Part shown: piece after piece, positions 1-8,088 of the stretch | How the letters are laid out: the number at the start of each line of letters is the position of its first letter | Position numbering within the stretch: the stretch's first letter is position 1 | From: Xenococcaceae cyanobacterium MO_167.B27 | Lineage (GTDB): Bacteria > Cyanobacteriota > Cyanobacteriia > Cyanobacteriales > Xenococcaceae | Length of the DNA stretch: 64,000 nt | Direction of reading: 5' to 3' | Assembly (NCBI GenBank): GCA_030065935.1 | Contig: JASJCP010000031.1 | Coordinates: forward strand, 1 to 64,000 | Program-made: the position numbers and the translations under genes | The notes under the pieces: model-generated | The model's input: only the letters and a program-made list of their open reading frames with translations | What the model was told of the DNA's origin: nothing | Database searches by the model: none

Positions 1-233
1 CAAAGACTTCTTTTGACAAGCGCAGTAACATCAGATATCTGAATAGTTTCCATAGTCTGTAGTACCAAGTCTGGAGTGAATTCAGTAGTACATAAAACAA
101 TTGTTAAAATCATTTCATTAATCTCTGAATAGGTCAAAGAGTCAGAAAAAATTTTATATTTACCAAAAATTGACTCAATTATATCTGAGGTAGCTAGAAA
201 AGTTTGATTAACTGATATTTTTTTGTCCTTCAA
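1..233 (-). pseudogene. Transposase-like C-terminal fragment, runs off the left edge
   Basis: On the minus strand an open frame runs from about 233 to the window edge. It contains the stretch SDIIESIFGKYK followed by an EMILTI-type segment, which reads like the C-terminal part of a cyanobacterial transposase. I cannot name the IS family. Positions 1-119 match positions 2029-2147 (opposite strand) with roughly 80% identity by eye, so two copies of this fragment face each other around the RTX gene. No start codon with a ribosome site is visible, so I treat it as a remnant. It could also be the tail of a gene lying mostly outside the window. Confidence 0.5.
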
Positions 234-345
234 TTAGTCAAGCTTTCTTTATAAAAATTAATATAGTTTCATTTATTGTTGTTCAATTAATAATGATCTG
301 GGAGCTTATTTAGATCTACTTCAGAGTCAAAATATTCCTGTAATC

Positions 346-1968
346 GTGGGAGAATATGGTTCAGAAACCAATGATCGCAGTACTTTGTCTGCAACTGAGC
401 AAATGTTTTCAGTGGTAGAAGACAGAGAAATCGGTCGCATTGTTTGGAATGCCAAATCTGACGATTTTAATGATTTAACTACAGGATGGAAAGGACACGC
501 AGAACATTTTGACGGTACTAATACCCATATTCTTACTGAGTTAGGAGAAATGGTTTGGAATGATCTTCAAAGAACTGAAGATTTAGAACAGTTAACTGAT
601 TATGAAACAAATCCTAATAACTATCCTGTCAGTACTTTTAGTAACGGTGTTTTTGAAGTAGATTCTTCTGGTGCAATTCAAATTGACTTCTTGTTTGATG
701 GACACTGGTTTGAAGGAGAATTGGCTGTTTTTAGCCTGGAAGGAATGGAAAGTTATACTCCTGGCTCACAAGAATTTATCCAAGAAGCTGCTACTCGTGC
801 TATTAGTAATTCCGAGCAGGGGTATATTTTACTTGAAGACTCTACAGAAAGAGCTCGTTTTGGGAGTCGTTTTTCTTGGGAGGGAGCTTTTAATAGTGGT
901 GAATATCTTGGTCAAAAAACTTTTAATCTGACTCCAGGAACTCGTTTTGCTTTGATGCTAATTCAAAATACCACTGTGGCAGAAATTGCCAACCATCCGG
1001 AAAATATGTGGCAAAAGCGGAAACTACCACTCTTTTCCATTCCTGAAGCTAATCCTGGTACCGCAGAAGCTCAAATGGTCGCAGTAGATAGTAATGGTAT
1101 TTTCGCTTTTGAAGATTTACGAGTCGATTGGGATAAAAGCGATCACGACTATAACGATATTGTCTTTCAACTTCAAGGAGCAAATGGAGTTTTTCCCTCT
1201 ATAGATGATTGGATCAATCCAGATAGAGACTGGCGTGACACCCCAATTGGACAAGAAATATTAGCTAGTAATAGCAATTATGCAACAGTTTTTCAACGGA
1301 ACAATAATTCACTTTTAACAGATGCAGGAGATGATTTTTTACAATGGGGTCAGGGAAACGATTTATTATCTGGTAGTTTAAGCAATAATACTCTTCATGG
1401 TGGCAAAGGCGATGATTCGCTTAGGAAGGATGCAGGAGATGATGTTTTAAAAGGGGGTCAAGGAGAAAATTTACTCTATGGTGGTTTGGGTAATGATACT
1501 CTCCATGGTGGTAAAGGGGATGATTCACTTTTTGGCGATGCAGGAGATGATTTTTTAAAAGGGGGTCAGGAAAACGATTTATTATCTGGTGGTTTGGGCA
1601 ATGATACTCTCCATGGTGGTAAAGGGGATGATTCACTTTTTGGCGATGCAGGAGATGATTTTTTAAAAGGAGGTCAAGGAGAAAATTTACTCTATGGTGG
1701 TTTGGGTAATGATACTCTCCATGGTGGCGAAGGAGAAGATCTATTTATTTTGAGAAATGATGGAAGTGTAGATAGCATTCTTGATTTTGAACAGGGACAA
1801 GATAAGATTGAGTTATTAAGTAATTTACAATTTACTGATTTAACAATTACTCAAGGCAGTAACTCAAATCATAATGATGTCTTAATTAGACTAGCTGACA
1901 ATAATCAATTACTGGCTATTATTCACCATCACAATATCAACGATTTGGCAATTACTGATTTTATTTAA
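346..1968 (+). CDS. 5'-truncated GH5-like glycosidase fragment fused to DUF4114 and RTX calcium-binding repeats
   Basis: The first annotatable start is GTG 346, but the homologous frame continues upstream to about 262 without an ATG. The reading 'NIPVIVGEYG' looks like strand beta-7 of a GH5 cellulase/mannanase barrel, where the Glu of GEYG is the nucleophile. Most of the catalytic barrel (including the acid/base Glu) is therefore missing. A DUF4114 module follows (about residues 235-285, FEDLRVDWDKSDHDYND), then RTX nonapeptide repeats (residues 326-469, GGxGxDxLxGG type), which bind calcium in secreted proteins exported by type I systems, and a short beta-rich C-terminus. Transposase scars lie on both sides. 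I infer a decayed secreted glycosidase. Only the calcium-binding half can be functional. Confidence 0.75.
   Translation: MGEYGSETNDRSTLSATEQMFSVVEDREIGRIVWNAKSDDFNDLTTGWKGHAEHFDGTNTHILTELGEMVWNDLQRTEDLEQLTDYETNPNNYPVSTFSNGVFEVDSSGAIQIDFLFDGHWFEGELAVFSLEGMESYTPGSQEFIQEAATRAISNSEQGYILLEDSTERARFGSRFSWEGAFNSGEYLGQKTFNLTPGTRFALMLIQNTTVAEIANHPENMWQKRKLPLFSIPEANPGTAEAQMVAVDSNGIFAFEDLRVDWDKSDHDYNDIVFQLQGANGVFPSIDDWINPDRDWRDTPIGQEILASNSNYATVFQRNNNSLLTDAGDDFLQWGQGNDLLSGSLSNNTLHGGKGDDSLRKDAGDDVLKGGQGENLLYGGLGNDTLHGGKGDDSLFGDAGDDFLKGGQENDLLSGGLGNDTLHGGKGDDSLFGDAGDDFLKGGQGENLLYGGLGNDTLHGGEGEDLFILRNDGSVDSILDFEQGQDKIELLSNLQFTDLTITQGSNSNHNDVLIRLADNNQLLAIIHHHNINDLAITDFI
1321..1752 (+). repeat. Four tandem 108-bp units encoding RTX repeats
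   Basis: Units begin at 1321, 1429, 1537 and 1645, each starting GATGCAGGAGATGAT, with exact 108-bp spacing (36 residues, two RTX turns). Units 1 and 3 resemble each other (NDLLSG), and units 2 and 4 are nearly identical (ENLLYGG). The array therefore reads A-B-A'-B', pointing to a recent 216-bp duplication. Confidence 0.9.
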
Positions 1969-2306
1969 CAGGACATATCTCATCAGATTCAACCTAAAAA
2001 GGTTCATAAGCAGATTTATATGTGAGAGAATGAAATGATTTTAACAATTCTTTTATCTACTACGAAACTAACTCCAGATAAAGTACTCCAAGGGATGGAA
2101 ACTATCCATCTGACTGATGTTAATGCGCTTGTCACGAGAAGTTTTTGGTCAATCTATATTATCTAAAAGAAAATTGGCTTTTTCTACTTCAACCAATTGC
2201 ATAAAAGTTGCATGAAATTATTAGCGCTCGGCATAGTACAGGATCAACATCCTAGGAATGGGGTGAGGAGGGGAAGTAAGACTTATTACTTATTACTTCT
2301 TACTTA
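1969..2306. other. Intergenic region with transposase scar and TTATTAC-type repeats
   Basis: This 338-bp gap holds the transposase fragment at 2029-2147 and, at about 2274-2312, short repeats of the TTATTACT type just downstream of the histidine-phosphatase gene. I see no intact gene or clear terminator. Confidence 0.6.
2029..2147 (+). pseudogene. Second copy of the transposase-like C-terminal fragment
   Basis: Reads MILTILLSTTKLTPDKVL and onward, matching the minus-strand fragment at 1-119 residue by residue with scattered substitutions. It has no upstream coding part. Together the two copies form an imperfect inverted repeat about 1.9 kb apart around the RTX gene. Basis: direct comparison of the two stretches by eye. 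Confidence 0.6.
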
Positions 2307-2930
2307 TTACTTCTGAGTCCTTTCAAGATGACTAGTGTCTCCTGCTAATTCTAATTGCCAACCTTGCTGATTACCGATCAGCTTTACTAGAGAACCTACA
2401 GGAGTTTTAAATATAGGAGTATTTGGGACTAAAATTTGAGTAGCACCCATAACTGAGGCACTATGTCCCACTAAAAGCAGATTATCAGGGAAATTATCAA
2501 CTAGCCACTTAGCAGTTTTTCCTGTTCTATAATTTACTTCTGTTTCTGTTTCAGGATATTGAGGATGGAGATAAGAACAATAATTCCAATCAATGCGGTG
2601 ATATTTATCTTCTAGTATTTCACGGGGATGAGTTTGAGGAGTTTCACTCATCCAATTAGGATTAAACCACTCACTTAAACCAGCTTCTAGCTTGATGGGT
2701 AAATCTAGGATATCCGCTATTTGATGAGCAGTTTGAATAGTTCTTAAAAAAGGAGAAGAGAAGATATGATTAATATTTTCTGATTGTAGTCTTTTTCCCA
2801 GTTGGTATCCCTGAAGCAACCCATCTTCTGAGAGAGGAGGATCATAGCGCCTTTCTGCTGTATTAAACCATTCTGGATAGACAAAATCAAAACGATTCCC
2901 GTGGCGAGCAATCCATACTGTTCGATTCAT
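2307..2930 (-). CDS. Histidine phosphatase family protein
   Basis: A phosphoglycerate-mutase-like phosphatase. The N-terminal WIARHGNR carries the RHG signature, with His10 the predicted phospho-acceptor. LLVGHSAS near the middle-to-C-terminal part supplies the second catalytic His. The length of about 207 residues is usual for single-domain members. I chose ATG 2930, 6 nt after the stop of the upstream SodX-like gene (TAG 2937-2939), rather than the TTG at 2936. The close spacing implies a two-gene operon on the minus strand. Substrate is not predictable: family members act on sugar phosphates, phosphoproteins or nucleotides. Confidence 0.88.
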   Translation of the reverse strand: MNRTVWIARHGNRFDFVYPEWFNTAERRYDPPLSEDGLLQGYQLGKRLQSENINHIFSSPFLRTIQTAHQIADILDLPIKLEAGLSEWFNPNWMSETPQTHPREILEDKYHRIDWNYCSYLHPQYPETETEVNYRTGKTAKWLVDNFPDNLLLVGHSASVMGATQILVPNTPIFKTPVGSLVKLIGNQQGWQLELAGDTSHLERTQK

Positions 2931-2936
2931 GAGCAA

Positions 2937-3290
2937 CTATGCAAAACGACTAGTAACTTTTCCTAAAATTTGGTCTAATTGTATTGCACCATAGGAACGG
3001 CTATCGGTACTTTCTAAAGTATTATCTCCTTGCAAGAAAAGACTCCCATCTTTTTCTATAGAGACAATTCTTTTAACTATGGGAAACTTGGGGCGATAAG
3101 GATGGAATGCAACGATGATATCTCCTATTTGTGGTGAGGCTTTCTTATAAGCATTGATATCAATGAGGATTTCTTCTCCTGGTTGTAGCAAAGGTTGCAT
3201 AGATGCTCCTGTAACACGAAGTCTTCTGCGTTTTCTGAGTAACCAGAGTATTATTTCTTTGGGAGTAGCATCCTTTAGAGATTGTAGCAT
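2937..3290 (-). CDS. sodX: S26-type signal-peptidase-like protease, probable Ni-SOD maturation protease
   Basis: A small (117 aa) peptidase of the LexA/signal-peptidase fold. GASMQPLL holds the nucleophile Ser30, IVKRIV holds the general base Lys73, and GDN..ESTDSR is the conserved box E region. There is no N-terminal membrane anchor, unlike leader peptidase LepB, which matches the soluble SodX proteases that trim the hook peptide of nickel superoxide dismutase. In many cyanobacteria sodX sits beside sodN, but no sodN is present here. The downstream partner is a histidine phosphatase. The SodX assignment is by family resemblance; a generic S26 peptidase is the alternative. Confidence 0.72.
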   Translation of the reverse strand: MLQSLKDATPKEIILWLLRKRRRLRVTGASMQPLLQPGEEILIDINAYKKASPQIGDIIVAFHPYRPKFPIVKRIVSIEKDGSLFLQGDNTLESTDSRSYGAIQLDQILGKVTSRFA

Positions 3291-3365
3291 TTAACTATAT
3301 AGGCAAAATTATCAGTCAATTATATTGTCTGTTACCAAGGATGAAGGATGAAGGACTCAGAAGTC

Positions 3366-3404
3366 ATCAGTTATCAGTTATCAGTTATCAGTTATCAGTT
3401 ATCA
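3366..3404. repeat. Heptanucleotide tandem repeat (CAGTTAT)n
   Basis: About five head-to-tail copies of CAGTTAT, followed by a C-rich stretch of CCCCAGT-type units up to about 3480. This is the STRR class of short tandem repeats known from cyanobacteria. It lies between divergently transcribed sodX-like and antiporter genes. Confidence 0.9.
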
Positions 3405-3537
3405 TCAACCACCCCCAATTCCCCCAGTCTCCCCAGTCTCCCCAAACCCTACACCCCACACACCCCATTCCCTATTACCATATACCTATTGTCTGCAAAG
3501 ATTAATCACAATCGCATTTTTATCAAAAATTTCATAC

Positions 3538-5127
3538 ATGATCTTACTGAGTTTGATTTTAATTCTGTTATTAGGATTTATTGGGGGTCAGATTGCGCGG
3601 AGGATTGGCGCACCAGCACTAATTGGGATGATTATTGTGGGGATATTATTAAGTCCTCAAATAACTAATCTTATTGACAATACTGTCTTAGAAATTGCCG
3701 ATGACTTACGTACTATGGCAGTGATGGTAATTTTAATGAGAGCAGGACTAGGATTAGATAAAGATAAATTAATTCAACAGGGCACCGTTGCTATAAGATT
3801 AGGTATGTTACCTGCGATCGCTGAAGCTTTAGTAATTGCGATCGCCTCTATACTGCTCTTTCAGTTTGATTTTTTTACAGGATTATTATTAGGCTGTGTT
3901 ATCAGTGCGGAATCCCCTGCTGTAATTGTCCCAGGAATGTTAAGGCTTAAAAGTTTGGGATGGGGAGTCAAAAAAGGTATTGCAGATGCCATTTTAACAG
4001 GTAGTGCTTTATCTGATGTTTTGGTATTGCTGTTGTTTAGCTTGCTGTTAAATTTTTTAAGTCAAGAAAGTATTAGTAATAGTGCAGTGTGGTTGCTTCC
4101 GTTACAAGTAATCATGCAAATCATTTTAGGAGTAATAATCGGTTATCTTGTTGCTAGAATAATTGTTTTAGTGCTGGTAAAACAAAAATTTACTCAAAAC
4201 TCAGTACAAGATACTTTAGTGACTGCAACTTTGGCTTTACTAATTGTTGTTAGTGCCAAAATTTTCCCTTATTACTCTGGTTATTTAGCGGTGATGTCTC
4301 TGGGGTTTTTCTTGATTGAATTTGACCCACCCCTAGCGAGAAGATTGCGCTCTGAGTTTAATCATCTTTGGATAGTTGCAGAAATACTATTATTTGTTTT
4401 AATGGGTGCTTCTATCCAATTAGAGGTTTTAGAAAATAATCTTGTACCAGGTATTATATTACTGGCAGTTGGGCTATTATTAGGGCGTACTATTGGCTGG
4501 TATCTTTCTACTGTAGGAAGTAATTGGACTTGGCGAGAAAAGTTATTTCTCTTACCAGGAAACTCTGCTAAAGCTACAGTACAAGCAGCTATTGGAGCTA
4601 TTCCTTATTCTCAAGGTATAGAAGGAGGAGACATTATACTGGCGATCGCAGCTTTATCGATTTTAATCACTGCTCCTCTTGGTGCGTGGGCAATACCTAC
4701 TTTTGCCGATAAACTATTAACTAAAGATAGTGTAGATCCAACTAAAATAGCTACCATCAACCAAACCGTATTATTAGCAGCTATAGACAATTCTGCTGTT
4801 GCTACAGTAGTTTTAACTAAAGTTGCTGACTTAGCTAGAAGGAGTAATGGAAACGTGATAGTGCTTCATGTAGCCAATGATTCCACAGAAGCAGAGATTG
4901 CTAAATTGCAGCGACTAACTTCTGGTTTATTACTAGATATTAGTCATCAATTTATTACTAAAACAGGTACAATTCCTGAAGCAATTATTGACACTGCCCA
5001 AATCTATAAGGTAACAGAAATTGTTATGGGTAAACGAAAAAATAATTCTTGGGAAAAACTACTACTTAATTCTGTTTCTGAAGCTGTCTTAGAAACTAGC
5101 AATATTCCCGTAATTCTCATAGTATAA
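3538..5127 (+). CDS. Cation:proton antiporter with C-terminal UspA domain
   Basis: An inner-membrane antiporter exchanging K+ or Na+ for protons. The first 390 residues form about a dozen hydrophobic segments, starting at the N-terminus (ILLSLILILLLGFIGGQ), with the CPA-type motif ISAESPAVIVPGM in the middle, where the acidic residue normally binds cation. From about residue 408 a universal-stress-protein fold follows (LLAAIDNSAVA to VILIV), a nucleotide-binding regulatory domain found on some cyanobacterial antiporters. The start ATG 3538 opens directly with the first helix. The gene stands alone, with the sulfotransferase gene 48 bp downstream. Ion preference cannot be read from sequence. 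Confidence 0.88.
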   Translation: MILLSLILILLLGFIGGQIARRIGAPALIGMIIVGILLSPQITNLIDNTVLEIADDLRTMAVMVILMRAGLGLDKDKLIQQGTVAIRLGMLPAIAEALVIAIASILLFQFDFFTGLLLGCVISAESPAVIVPGMLRLKSLGWGVKKGIADAILTGSALSDVLVLLLFSLLLNFLSQESISNSAVWLLPLQVIMQIILGVIIGYLVARIIVLVLVKQKFTQNSVQDTLVTATLALLIVVSAKIFPYYSGYLAVMSLGFFLIEFDPPLARRLRSEFNHLWIVAEILLFVLMGASIQLEVLENNLVPGIILLAVGLLLGRTIGWYLSTVGSNWTWREKLFLLPGNSAKATVQAAIGAIPYSQGIEGGDIILAIAALSILITAPLGAWAIPTFADKLLTKDSVDPTKIATINQTVLLAAIDNSAVATVVLTKVADLARRSNGNVIVLHVANDSTEAEIAKLQRLTSGLLLDISHQFITKTGTIPEAIIDTAQIYKVTEIVMGKRKNNSWEKLLLNSVSEAVLETSNIPVILIV

Positions 5128-5175
5128 TTTATCAACTATAGTCTAAAAATAATCTAAGAACTTAAAATCAAGAAT

Positions 5176-5808
5176 ATGACAGAAAATACAAAGATATTTG
5201 GGATTGGATTTCATAAAACTGGTACAACTTCTCTCGCTTACGCTCTTAAAAATTTAGGATACTCAGTGATGCCTGGAATGATTGGAGTATATGACCCTAA
5301 TATTAGTGAAAATGTTTATGATTTGGCATTTGGGGTAGTTCCTAAATATGATGCTTTTCAAGATAACCCCTGGCCGATTATTTTCCGAGAACTAGATGAA
5401 AAATACCCAGGCAGTAAATTTATTCTAACTATACGACCAACAGAGCAATGGATTAAGAGTCAAGTTAAACATTTTGGTAAGCAAAATACTCCTATGAGAG
5501 AGTGGATTTATGGTGTTGGTTGTCCTGAAGGAAATGAAGAGATTTACATCGCAAGATATGAACGACATAATAAGGAAGTTCTAGAATATTTTAAGGATAG
5601 ACCCAACGATCTTTTAGTGTTAAATATTACAGAAGGGGAAGGATGGGAAAAACTATGTCCGTTTCTAGGTAAAGACATTCCAGATGTTGATTTTCCTAAA
5701 GCTAACACAGCCGAAAAAAGAGCAGAACAAAGAGAGAAAATAAGCCAGAAAAATCAAAATAATAGTATTTTGAATAAACTAAAGCAAAAGTTTAATAATC
5801 TCTTTTAA
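5176..5808 (+). CDS. Sulfotransferase family protein
   Basis: The N-terminal GIGFHKTGTTSLAYAL is the 5'-phosphosulfate-binding loop of PAPS-dependent sulfotransferases. Residues around 85-100 (KFILTIRPTEQWIKS) match the 3'-phosphate-binding segment with its conserved Arg and Ser. The 210-residue length fits compact bacterial members. The C-terminus is Lys/Gln-rich and low complexity. These enzymes transfer sulfate to carbohydrates, lipids or proteins, and the acceptor here is unknown. No partner biosynthetic genes adjoin it. Confidence 0.85.
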   Translation: MTENTKIFGIGFHKTGTTSLAYALKNLGYSVMPGMIGVYDPNISENVYDLAFGVVPKYDAFQDNPWPIIFRELDEKYPGSKFILTIRPTEQWIKSQVKHFGKQNTPMREWIYGVGCPEGNEEIYIARYERHNKEVLEYFKDRPNDLLVLNITEGEGWEKLCPFLGKDIPDVDFPKANTAEKRAEQREKISQKNQNNSILNKLKQKFNNLF

Positions 5809-5938
5809 CGATGAATTATGAGGAAGTAATAAGTAATACTGTTACCCACACATCCCACAAACCCTAAACCCTAGACCCCACAACCCTCTCAAGGGTAGGT
5901 TTTTAATAAACTAGAGAAAATACAAATTAGATTAACCT

Positions 5939-6292
5939 ATGGATATCAAAGCTGATTGCTTGTGGGTTTACTGCACTACTGATTCTATGGAAGAAGCGCC
6001 TAGAATTAGCAAAATACTGGTAGAAGCCAAATTGGCTGCTTGTGTAAACCTGATACCAGAAATATACTCGATATATCAGTGGCAGGGCAAAATAGAGGAG
6101 AGTCAAGAAATAGCTCTTATTGCTAAAACTACAACCCATTGTCTAGAAAGTCTCAAAAGGACAATTATAGAACACCACAGTTATGAATGTCCTTGTATAG
6201 TTGCTTTGCCGATGATAGATGGGAATCAAGAATTTTTGCAATGGATTCGCAGTCAAACTAACTATCTAGGGAATGGGATGCTCGACCCCTAA
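5939..6292 (+). CDS. cutA: CutA divalent-cation tolerance protein
   Basis: A 117-residue CutA1 homologue forming a PII-like trimer. Recognisable blocks are VYCTTDSMEEA near the N-terminus, KLAACVNLIPEIYSIYQW with the conserved AACVN, IALIAKT, and HSYECPCIVALPM near the end. Family length is 105-120 residues. CutA has been linked to copper tolerance, although its role in cyanobacteria appears to be structural or signalling rather than metal efflux. The start ATG 5939 opens directly into the first beta strand. No operon partner. Confidence 0.93.
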   Translation: MDIKADCLWVYCTTDSMEEAPRISKILVEAKLAACVNLIPEIYSIYQWQGKIEESQEIALIAKTTTHCLESLKRTIIEHHSYECPCIVALPMIDGNQEFLQWIRSQTNYLGNGMLDP

Positions 6293-6324
6293 TATTAAGT
6301 CCGCTTGAATAGTTACATTTTAGG

Positions 6325-6444
6325 TATGAAAATCTTGAGCAATTAAAAGAAGAAGTTAGACAAATAGACCAAGAAATTTCTCCTGAAAAAATTATTTCAT
6401 TAACTGGTTGGGATTATTTACTAAAAGCTTTAAGTGTAGTCTAA
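6325..6444 (+). pseudogene. IS630-type transposase C-terminal remnant
   Basis: A 39-residue open stretch ending in TAA reads YENLEQLKEEVRQ and then LTGWDYLLKALSVV. This is the usual end of cyanobacterial IS630-family transposases. No DDE residues or upstream part survive, and terminal repeats are not evident. Confidence 0.6.
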
Positions 6445-7030
6445 CTTTTCAGAATTGGTATTATAATTATTAAGCTAAAATTACTCTCCAAACTGTAAGC
6501 ATAAGAGGAGTTGTACGTCTAGTTTGGGCTAACTAAGCGTATAATTGGCGCAAAAAGAGGAAATTATCTCTCAAAAAACTGGACGTATAATCAGTAGTCA
6601 CTTTTTTCTAGTTATTTTGAACTAATGTAAATTACCGACTATGAAATTAATGAAGTTACTATAGACTCCCAACAATTTTATTAGCTTTGATCTCTCTTTT
6701 GTTAAGTTCGTCAACAGTATCGTTTACTAACCAAATGCCTATGTTTACAAATTATTTACAAATATATCGAATTTAGATTTGCAATAACTACCTGGAGATA
6801 TAATATAGGCGTAGGGATACTCAATTCTCAGTGTTTATTCGGAAAAATCAGTAAGATACATCAATGCTCAGTAATTTTTTTGGTAGAAATTTTTCTGGGA
6901 TAATAATATTTTTCTAACTAGCAACTTGAGTTAATAGTTGTTGGCAAAAGTCTCTAAGTCGGGACAATTTATTCCTTCAAAAAAAGTGTGAGGCAATAGC
7001 AGGTTCAAGATATCAGTGGGGGAACAAGCT
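6445..7030. other. Long intergenic region upstream of the LuxR locus
   Basis: About 590 bp without a gene. It holds an 11-bp inverted repeat (ACGTCTAGTTT at 6515-6525 and AAACTGGACGT at 6576-6586, one mismatch), which may be the ends of a small mobile element or a structured RNA. I see nothing else I can name. Confidence 0.5.
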
Positions 7031-7171
7031 ATGACTGAACAAAGCAGGGGATGTGTTGAAGTGCATTTACTCGACGGATGCCGCGCAGATTTGTTGATCG
7101 GTAACAGTGGAAGCGCGGAATGGAAAAGCAGTGTTGGTTACTGTTCCAGCAGCAGGATTTGTGATTTTTGA
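7031..7171 (+). other. Short open frame preceding the LuxR gene, possibly residual coding sequence
   Basis: ATG 7031 to TGA 7169 gives 46 residues (MTEQSRGCVEVHLLDGC at the start) in the same frame as the LuxR gene that begins 3 nt after the stop. A +1 frame across the second half also reads protein-like (NGKAVLVTVPAAGFVIFE, ending TAG at 7172-7174), which suggests a frameshifted relic rather than a genuine small protein. No homologue is recognised. Confidence 0.3.
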
Positions 7172-7174
7172 GTA

Positions 7175-7885
7175 GTGAAGGGGTATATAGTGCTAAAGCA
7201 AAGGATTTCGGTGAGTTGCGATCGCTTTAAAAAGTGCCAGGGGTGTGTCCTAAATCTAGTGCGTCAACACTTGAGGCAGATAGATGAAAATACTCCTACA
7301 TTCAACAAAGAGCAACAAATACTGACACAACTCAAGCAAGTTTTCGAGCTGCTGGGCGCGATCATTGTTACACAAGAGGGACAGGTACAGTTCATGACTC
7401 AACGAGGAGAACAACTGCTGAGCCAGTATTTTTCGCCCTATGCCCCAGACTCATTGCCAGAACCCTTACAAAATTGGTTCAAACATCAGATTTCGTTACT
7501 GACATCTCAAGGCAAAGTTCCATCCCCCTGTTTACCGTTACACATTGAGCAAGCAGGAAAGCAGTTGCTTGTTCGCCTTATTTGCGATCTAATCGGGGAG
7601 CAATATTTCTTGCTGTTGGAAGAACAAGAACTACAATCCTTCTCAATTTCTTCTCTGGAATTACTAGGACTCACCAAACGTGAGGCAGAGGTACTCTTCT
7701 GGGTTGCCAAAGATAAAAGCAATGCCGGAATCGCTAGAGTGCTGGGTTGCTGTAAAGGAACGGTGCGGAAACATCTAGAACATATTTACAGGAAACTAGG
7801 TGTACAAACCCGAACGGCTGCTGTGATGGTTGCTCTGGAAAAGTTGGGGCTACTCAAAGGAGAGTTTGTTGCAGTGTCTTCATAA
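7175..7885 (+). CDS. LuxR-type transcriptional regulator, N-terminally shortened
   Basis: The C-terminal 65 residues form a LuxR/FixJ helix-turn-helix: LTKREAEVLFWVAKDKSN, then GTVRKHLEHIYRKLGV. The upstream 150 residues match the middle of a cyanobacterial LuxR family (LNLVRQHLRQ, then LPEPLQNWFKH). Those proteins usually carry about 100-120 further N-terminal residues, absent here: before residue 25 the sequence is Cys-rich and unlike the family. The start GTG 7175 follows an in-frame TGA at 7169, so an intact N-terminus cannot be recovered. It lies 200 bp upstream of the metalloprotease gene, which it may once have controlled. The DNA-binding domain looks intact. Confidence 0.75.
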   Translation: MKGYIVLKQRISVSCDRFKKCQGCVLNLVRQHLRQIDENTPTFNKEQQILTQLKQVFELLGAIIVTQEGQVQFMTQRGEQLLSQYFSPYAPDSLPEPLQNWFKHQISLLTSQGKVPSPCLPLHIEQAGKQLLVRLICDLIGEQYFLLLEEQELQSFSISSLELLGLTKREAEVLFWVAKDKSNAGIARVLGCCKGTVRKHLEHIYRKLGVQTRTAAVMVALEKLGLLKGEFVAVSS

Positions 7886-8088
7886 TCCTATACGCAGATC
7901 ATCGTATTGTTTCTAAAAGTTATTTTAAGGAGAATTTAGATCTTAGTTCCCAGTTATAGGCTTTGCTCACTTTACGAAGGTTAACACAGTGAGAAAAAAT
8001 TATGTCTGACTACAGAAAATTAACAGAACTCGGAAATCAAACAAAATTCAAATTTTAAAAGACTTCAATTATTAAGGGAGTAACATAA

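Noticed and set aside
1421..1636. His-rich minus-strand frame over the RTX repeats
   Set aside because: Reverse reading of the 108-bp repeats; composition simply follows the GGT and GAT codons.
8002..8058. 18-codon frame before the metalloprotease (MSDYRKLTELGNQTKFKF)
   Set aside because: Too short, no strong ribosome site, no known leader-peptide pattern.
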